From contig NC_054535.1 in NCBI RefSeq assembly GCF_017654505.1, positions 80,021,603-80,085,602 on the forward strand: a stretch of DNA of 64,000 nt, written 5' to 3'. The position numbers were made by a program, and so were the translations under genes. The notes under the pieces were generated by a model, which saw only the letters and a list, made by a program, of their open reading frames with translations, was not told the DNA's origin and did no database searches. Positions 60,301-64,000 of the stretch are shown in pieces. The DNA is from Polyodon spathula (taxonomy: Eukaryota; Chordata; Actinopteri; Acipenseriformes; Polyodontidae). Position 1 is the stretch's first letter. The number at the start of each line of letters is the position of its first letter.

Positions 60301-61206
60301 AAAAAAAAAAACATCTTGAGTTGATGGTTTGGTAATGCTAAAACGTTGTTTATTTATTTTTTTTGATAGGTTGAAAACAGCAACAGATGACCTAGCCCAA
60401 ACTCAACAGACACTCCTTAACAAAGAAGAACTGATGCAGGACTTAGAAAGGAAAATTGAAGAATCTGCCAAGTCGTGTGAAAATAAATCGGAGTATATAT
60501 CATGCAAAATGAGTTTGTGGCTCATTTCACTTCAGTGGCTCAGAAAATTAATCTGTCTGGGGTTTTATGTTTTGGAATTAATGTGACCATGTGAACTTCA
60601 TTTGATACATTTTGTTTTGCTATCTAGTGGAGGCCTGCTGTTACTGCAATAAATTTAACTAGCTTTTTTATGTTTGAGATTTAGCTTGTTTAAAAAAATA
60701 AAAATAAAAAAAATACAGAGGAATGATAAAACTGACAATGTGACTATTTTAAATTCCAAGGAAATTCTAGGGTTTAGTGGCCTACACTGTTTTAAAAACA
60801 GCTTTGTTCCTGCACCTTTGAGTCCATTGTAGAGTCATGAGTTCCACAAGCAGAGTATTTAGAACAAAATAGTATTAGTGTGGGCCACAGTAACTCAATT
60901 CTGGACAAGACTTTATCCCCCAAAATATGAAGCCTTCAATGGTCTCTTAACTAAGCATGTGTATATAATCCTTTGTCTTATTTATTTCTTTTTTCTTTTT
61001 TTCTGTCTGCCAGTGTTGTCTTGCTGCTTAGCCAGAAGCAGGCATTGGAAGAGTTAAAGCAGACATTACAATTGCTGAGGTGCACAGAGGCTAAGCTGGC
61101 CGCTCAGAAAGAGTTACTGGATCAGAAGATGCAAGAGAATGATGGCAAAGAGCCCCCTCCTGTCGTAAATTACGAAGAGGATGATGTCAGATCTGTTGCT
61201 TCCGTG
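48486..61206 (+). CDS. fer: fer tyrosine kinase gene, 5' part (eight coding exons)
   Basis: Eight exons join in phase to give 414 codons that follow FER through its N-terminal half. FER is a cytoplasmic non-receptor tyrosine kinase acting at adhesion sites and downstream of growth-factor and cytokine receptors. The window holds the F-BAR membrane-binding domain (about residues 1-260) and the FX/coiled-coil region (about 270-390). SH2 and kinase exons lie beyond the right edge. Motifs such as [18 protein letters not shown] and [18 protein letters not shown] separate it from FES. All splice sites are GT-AG. No frameshift is seen. Confidence 0.95.
48548..48757 (+). CDS. fer: fer first coding exon, F-BAR start
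   Basis: The ATG at 48548 is supported by an in-frame TGA at 48503 and a strong context (GAAAATGG). Residues 1-70 begin [20 protein letters not shown] and end VDYVSNVSK. The exon has a leader after an acceptor at 48485 (TTGTTCCCCAAAG). The leader contains a four-codon upstream ORF starting at 48494 (ATG CAG ACT TGA). The donor is AAG|GTAATT, phase 0. Confidence 0.95.
48758..49110. other. fer intron, nothing recognised
   Basis: No feature recognised before the piggyBac remnant. Confidence 0.5.
49115..50618 (-). mobile_element. piggyBac-type transposon remnant with both ends
   Basis: The left end is TTAA followed by CACTGGAACCGCTGG; the right end read on the minus strand is CACTAGAACCACCAGG, flanked by TTGA, a decayed TTAA. 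These are the target site and terminal repeats expected for piggyBac. The 1.5-kb body holds a broken transposase. It sits in the fer intron on the opposite strand to fer. Confidence 0.8.
49530..50111 (-). pseudogene. piggyBac transposase fragment
   Basis: Frame 50111-49824 has [20 protein letters not shown] and [20 protein letters not shown], carrying two of the three catalytic aspartates of the family. After a frame change, 49733-49530 continues with [12 protein letters not shown] and [20 protein letters not shown]. The sequence ends soon after EKKKTG, so the part with the third catalytic Asp and the C-terminal cysteine-rich domain is missing. The N-terminal third is also gone. Non-functional. 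Confidence 0.85.
50982..51155 (+). CDS. fer: fer coding exon 2, F-BAR
   Basis: 174 nt, residues 71-128, phase 0 at both ends. It reads [20 protein letters not shown] and continues with [18 protein letters not shown]. Acceptor TTTATTTAG, donor AAG|GTAAGC. Confidence 0.95.
51156..51786. other. fer intron, nothing recognised
   Basis: AT-rich; a short (ATA)n run near 51480. Confidence 0.5.
51787..52315 (+). pseudogene. Tc1/mariner transposase fragment
   Basis: An open frame up to 52211 carries the paired helix-turn-helix region ([29 protein letters not shown]) and the first catalytic aspartate in ILWSDETK. After a stop, matching text continues ([14 protein letters not shown], then TVKHGGGS). 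The element is cut before the second Asp and the Glu, and no terminal repeats are seen, so it is truncated at both ends. Confidence 0.85.
52356..52455 (+). CDS. fer: fer coding exon 3, F-BAR
   Basis: 100 nt, residues 129-161 plus one base, [20 protein letters not shown] in part. Acceptor TTATTTTAG, donor AAAG|GTAATG. A Tc1 fragment ends about 40 bp upstream and a 70-bp AT microsatellite begins about 25 bp downstream, so this small exon sits in unusually crowded DNA. Confidence 0.95.
52480..52548. repeat. (AT)n microsatellite beside a fer splice donor
   Basis: About 69 bp of AT repeats starting about 25 bp after the donor of fer coding exon 3. Confidence 0.95.
52549..53860. other. fer intron, nothing recognised
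   Basis: Open frame 53165-53509 (114 codons) has no recognisable domain. Confidence 0.5.
53861..53902 (+). repeat. poly-G run of 42
   Basis: Forty-two consecutive G on the fer sense strand, so the pre-mRNA carries it too. Very long pure G runs are rare and can form G-quadruplexes. Length could be affected by assembly. Confidence 0.9.
53903..55760. other. fer intron, nothing recognised
   Basis: No recognised element in 1.9 kb. Confidence 0.5.
55761..55944 (+). CDS. fer: fer coding exon 4, F-BAR
   Basis: 184 nt, residues 162-222 plus two bases, including [15 protein letters not shown] text ([18 protein letters not shown]) and [16 protein letters not shown]. Acceptor TTTCACAG, donor ACT|GTAAGA. 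Confidence 0.95.
55945..57002. other. fer intron, nothing recognised
   Basis: Overlapping frames near 56186-56681 look like chance. Confidence 0.5.
57146..57892. mobile_element. hAT-type element inserted in the SINE
   Basis: Ends CAAAGGTGCGCAACC and, on the other strand, CAGGGACATGCAACC are inverted partners of the hAT type. Flanks TCCTATTA and TCTGATTG agree at 5 of 8 positions, fitting an eroded 8-bp target duplication. The body holds an AT/GATA microsatellite (57269-57350) and no intact transposase. Confidence 0.7.
57269..57350. repeat. (AT)n/(GATA)n microsatellite
   Basis: AT repeats broken by ATAGATAT units. Confidence 0.9.
58045..58058 (+). promoter_or_regulatory. CTCF-like motif in fer intron
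   Basis: ACAGCAGAGGGCAC is one base from the CTCF core consensus, plus strand, about 90 bp before fer coding exon 5. Confidence 0.3.
58148..58285 (+). CDS. fer: fer coding exon 5, end of F-BAR
   Basis: 138 nt, residues 223-268 plus two bases: [20 protein letters not shown] and [16 protein letters not shown]. Acceptor TTTCTTCTAG, donor CACAG|GTGAGT. Confidence 0.95.
58286..58812. other. fer intron, nothing recognised
   Basis: Only a T run (58780-58805) before the next acceptor. Confidence 0.5.
58813..58932 (+). CDS. fer: fer coding exon 6
   Basis: 120 nt, residues 269-308 plus two bases: [20 protein letters not shown] is the recognisable core. A T run of about 26 bases precedes the acceptor TTTTAAAACAG. 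Donor CAAT|GTAAGT. Confidence 0.94.
58933..59838. other. fer intron, nothing recognised
   Basis: No feature recognised. Confidence 0.5.
59839..60130. repeat. dispersed repeat, copy 2
   Basis: Same family and orientation as 22727-23070. Class unknown. Confidence 0.6.
60370..60492 (+). CDS. fer: fer coding exon 7, coiled coil
   Basis: 123 nt, residues 309-349 plus two bases: [20 protein letters not shown] and [16 protein letters not shown]. The donor is the less usual GA|GTATAT, chosen because it gives the conserved Asp-Val-Val-Leu-Leu junction with the next exon. Without splicing the frame continues into the intron. Confidence 0.92.
60493..61013. other. fer intron, nothing recognised
   Basis: Short intron with an A-rich stretch near 60690-60717. 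Confidence 0.5.
61014..61206 (+). CDS. fer: fer coding exon 8, FX region (last exon inside the window)
   Basis: 193 nt, residues 350-414: [37 protein letters not shown] and [20 protein letters not shown]. Acceptor TCTGTCTGCCAG after a long pyrimidine tract, donor GTG|GTATGT, phase 0. The next exon, expected to begin near ERKERLSKFE, is off the right edge. Confidence 0.95.
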
Positions 61207-61515
61207 GTATGTTCATCTTTTAAAACATTCAGCAAACACCGTGCGACACACATCAAGCGGTGAGACACTGCGGTAAATGCATGTGACTCCGCCTGTTGAT
61301 GCCCATAGTTTGTGCATACCTATACTTTTATACCACCTGCAATATAAACAAACTGAAAAGTCATCAGGGTTGTTTATCGTTTGAATGGCTTGACTGTTGA
61401 AGAACGTTTTAATCAAGCACCAGTGACACTAATACACAAAATGACACTTGTCAGTCTCAGAGGTTTTCTAAAGTTGCAAATGTTGCTTATATGAATTTTA
61501 AACCACTTGATGTAT

Positions 61516-62390
61516 TTTATTATTATTATTATTATTATTATTAATATTAATTTCTTAGCAGATGCCTTTACCCAGGACAACTTACAGTTGTGTACAAAAA
61601 TACATATCAGGAATTATAGTACAATTAAGAGCAATACAAAATACAATGACTTCAGTCCTGATAAGAGCAAGTACAAAACACCGTACAGTTTGATATAGGG
61701 GCAGGTCAAGAGCAGGTAAGTATTGATAGTTACATCGAGGTTAGATACAATAGTCCAGAAGGGAAGAGTTGAGTTTTACAGGTGTTGTCTGAAGAGGTGT
61801 GTCTTGACGAGGCGCTGGGAGGTGGTCAGGGACTGGGCAGTCCTGACATCCATAGGAAGGACATTCCACCACTGCGGGGCGAGGGTGGAGAAGGAGCGGG
61901 CTGTGGAGGCAGGGGAGTGTAGAGGAGGTACAGCCAGTCTTCTAGTGCAGGCAGAGCGGAGCGGTCGGGAGAGATGAGGGTCTGGAGGTAGCTGGGTCCA
62001 GTCTGGTCAAGGCATCAGTAGGCGAATACAAGAGTCTTGAACTGGATGCAAGCAGTGATCGGGAGACAGTGGAGTGAGTTGGAGCAGTGGAGTAGTGTGG
62101 GAGAAGCGGCGTAGAGAGAACACCAGGCCAGGAGGGAGTTGCAGTAGTCTAGGTGGGAGAGTACCAGGCCATGGACGAGGAGTTATGTGAAGTAGTTGGT
62201 GAGGAAGGGTCGGATTCTTTGTATGGTGCTCAGGAAGAATGTGCATGCTAGAGTGGAGATCTGCTGGGAGTAGGAGAGGCAGGGGTCAAGGGTTACTCAG
62301 AGGTTCTTGGCTGATGATGAAGGAGAGAGCATGGTAGACTCCAGAGGAATGGAGATAGAGAGATCAGAGGAGGGGGAAGATGAATTAAAC
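61516..62390 (-). mobile_element. 5'-truncated L2-type LINE
   Basis: Read on the minus strand it gives, in broken frames, the C-terminal end of a LINE ORF2: RIRPFLTNYF, LVHGLVLSHLDYCNSLLAW, LPITACIQFKTLVFAY and SASSRHTS. This order is that of L2/CR1-clade LINEs abundant in fish. The 3' end reads AAAGGCATCTGCTAAGAAAT and runs into ATT repeats (61516-61549), a typical L2 tail. Stops and deletions make it inactive. Confidence 0.8.
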
Positions 62391-63211
62391 TGAAATTACG
62401 CAAGCTCTGACAGATCAGTAAAATACCATATTGTACTGTAACCTAGCCAAGGAGTCTCTCTCCTGGCCTGACATTTAATCCATTGCTGTAAATCTCTTTC
62501 GAGACATCTTATTCCTTAATTATAAAACAGTTTACTTTGCTGTACTGAACTGTAGACTGGTCATCTTTGAATCTCTGCAATTTCTGTTGCCTATTGCTTT
62601 TTAAATTATTTGTTATGGGGTAGATGACAAACAAGTGCCTTCATTAGTGGCAAGTCATTTTGATCAGTTTGTATTGTCATTTGTCAAATTCCTAAAAAAT
62701 TGTAAGACCAATTAACCAAAGCAGTGATGCAATGTTCTGTTTAATAAGTTTTAATTAAGTGGAAAGGACTAACTAAACACAACATAATTGACTAGATTAG
62801 CTTTTTTATGCAGAAAAGTGTCAAGGAACAAAATGTTCTGAAATTAGTTTTTTTTTTAAATATATTTGTGTTCTATTTTCTTAAATATATCTGCACTTGT
62901 ATTGTAATACAATTGAAATCTAACTGATTATAACTGAATTGGTTCTTGCTATTAGTGGTGACCACAAGGTTTTTTTTTTTTTCGTTTTTTTTTCTTCGGT
63001 CCTGTTCTTTACTTGATATCTACAGTGAAAGCCTGATTACCCAAATGTGAAAATGTTCATATTACGCAATCAAGAAACCTCTTAAAATGAGTCTAAAAAA
63101 TATATATATTATCCACGCACTTTTAAAAAATGTAATGTGCTATACTGCATTGTACTGTAAATTATCCAGAGACAGGGCAACAGGGCAGAAAAGCATGTCG
63201 CACAAGAAGAC
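62391..63211. other. fer intron, nothing recognised
   Basis: AT-rich with T runs near 62970. Confidence 0.5.
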
Positions 63212-63479
63212 TCTGGTCCAGTGGTTAAAGAAACGGGCTTGTAACCAGCAGGTCTCCTGTTCAAATCCCAGCTCAGCCGTCGACTCATTGTGTGACCCTG
63301 AGCAAGTTGCTTAACTTGCTTGTGCGCCATGTTTCAGGTAAAATGTTGTTGCAAGTGACTCTGCAGCTGATGCATAGTTCACACACCCTAGTCTCGTATC
63401 TTGTAATTCGCTTTGTGATGATGGTCCACTATGAGAGGTACTATATAAAAATAAAGTATTCTTCTTATTATTATTATAG
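63212..63479 (+). mobile_element. tRNA-derived SINE with the second tail type
   Basis: A-box region TGGTCCAGTGGTTAAAG (63214), B box TGTTCAAATCC (63258), body GTGTGACCCTGAGCAAGTTG and AAGTGACTCTGCAGCTGATG, then the tail CACTATGAGAGGTACTATAT and AAAATAAAG with ATT repeats. The tail differs from that of the SINE at 11573. Confidence 0.85.
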
Positions 63480-64000
63480 TAAGAGGAAGAAGAAGAAGAA
63501 ATGTTAACAGATGGTGTTCGGATAGTCATTGTTTAATAGTTCCGTTTTTTTTTCTTAATGTGGTCTTTGCCCCTGCATATTTTTAGTTTTGTTGTCCCTT
63601 TTGACAAAACAAAAAACAAAAAAAACAGTGGTTTGACTAGTTTGAAATATTTCAGTCATTGCAGAGGTACTTGAATCGTTTGGTTAGAGCAGGAAATGGC
63701 AGCTTCTGATAAAGAAACACACGTATTTGTATTTTTTATTTTATTTATTTATTTTTAGTGCCTTTTTATGTATTTTTTTTCACTCTAAGCAGTAGTTAAC
63801 ATAAAGATCCATAACTTAATACAGGCCACTATTTAATTGCTTCTAAATGCAACACTATATATGATTATTTCCAAAAATACTTCTACTCAACTAAAATCTA
63901 TAAAAATAAATGTAATAAATAAATTAATAAATAATGCAATTCAAAAGAGGGGTCAGTAGGGGGCAGTGTTAGATAGTCGTGGGTGTTTCAGAATAGGTAA
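63480..64000. other. fer intron at the right edge
   Basis: Unassigned, apart from a CTCF-like TCAGTAGGGGGCAG at 63953-63966 (one mismatch). Confidence 0.45.

Noticed and set aside
60370..60586. Reading fer exon 7 through to the stop at 60586 as a gene end
   Set aside because: The GT at 60493 joins in phase to the conserved next exon at 61014, and the extra codons do not match FER.
48548..61206. FES instead of FER
   Set aside because: The F-BAR and FX sequences follow FER closely across all eight exons.
63212..63290. tRNA gene
   Set aside because: The A and B boxes belong to a SINE: the cloverleaf is incomplete and the body and tail continue. The same holds at 57003 and 11775.
1..64000. CRISPR array, operon or prokaryotic system
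   Set aside because: The DNA has spliced vertebrate genes and fish transposons; tandem repeats are simple microsatellites.

Overview
The window is vertebrate nuclear DNA, AT-rich and intron-dominated. It carries parts of two protein-coding genes in divergent (head-to-head) orientation, separated by about 29 kb of repeat-filled intergenic DNA. Fish-type mobile DNA (tRNA-headed SINEs, an L2-type LINE, Tc1, piggyBac, hAT and Harbinger elements, Ty3/gypsy, a retrovirus with a tRNA-Lys3 primer site) and the protein sequences point to a ray-finned fish. Some repeats look familiar from non-teleosts such as sturgeon or paddlefish, but that part is only an impression.

Region 1 (1-20,100, minus strand): the 5' half of a natriuretic peptide receptor guanylyl cyclase, best matched to NPR2 (NPR-B). 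Five exons could be placed by hand with matching splice phases: 19670-18962, 8547-8360, 5157-5044, 2200-2065 and 197-103. They encode the signal peptide and most of the ligand-binding ectodomain (414 codons). The membrane segment, kinase-homology and cyclase domains lie off the left edge. Introns hold a 533-bp Harbinger-type foldback element, a Tc1-like MITE, a second foldback MITE, a SINE, LTR-like segments, a 1.09-kb DNA transposon and several very long AT microsatellites.

Region 2 (20,100-48,485): intergenic. It contains CTCF-like motifs beside the npr2 promoter, a decayed Ty3/gypsy pol (23.7-25.3 kb), a CpG cluster at 26.5-26.9 kb that could be a promoter, a GC-rich foldback near 37.1 kb, and a minus-strand endogenous retrovirus (37.55-44.43 kb). 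The retrovirus has one LTR, a tRNA-Lys3 primer site, decayed gag, RT, RNase H and integrase and a fragment of env. No protease was seen, and the RT carries an inverted internal duplication.

Region 3 (48,486-64,000, plus strand): the 5' half of FER, a non-receptor tyrosine kinase. Eight coding exons (414 codons) cover the F-BAR and FX/coiled-coil regions; SH2 and kinase exons lie beyond the right edge. Its introns contain a bounded piggyBac remnant, a Tc1 fragment about 40 bp from a splice acceptor, a run of 42 G, a SINE split by a hAT insertion, a truncated L2-type LINE and another SINE.

The two host genes act in separate pathways (cGMP signalling; adhesion and cytokine-receptor signalling), so their adjacency reads as shared ancestral linkage rather than an operon-like unit. 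I found no clearly new biological system. The most interesting signals are the retrovirus and its inverted RT duplication, one SINE body with two different tails, the near-perfect 200-bp inverted repeat just inside npr2 intron 1, and the G42 run in fer.
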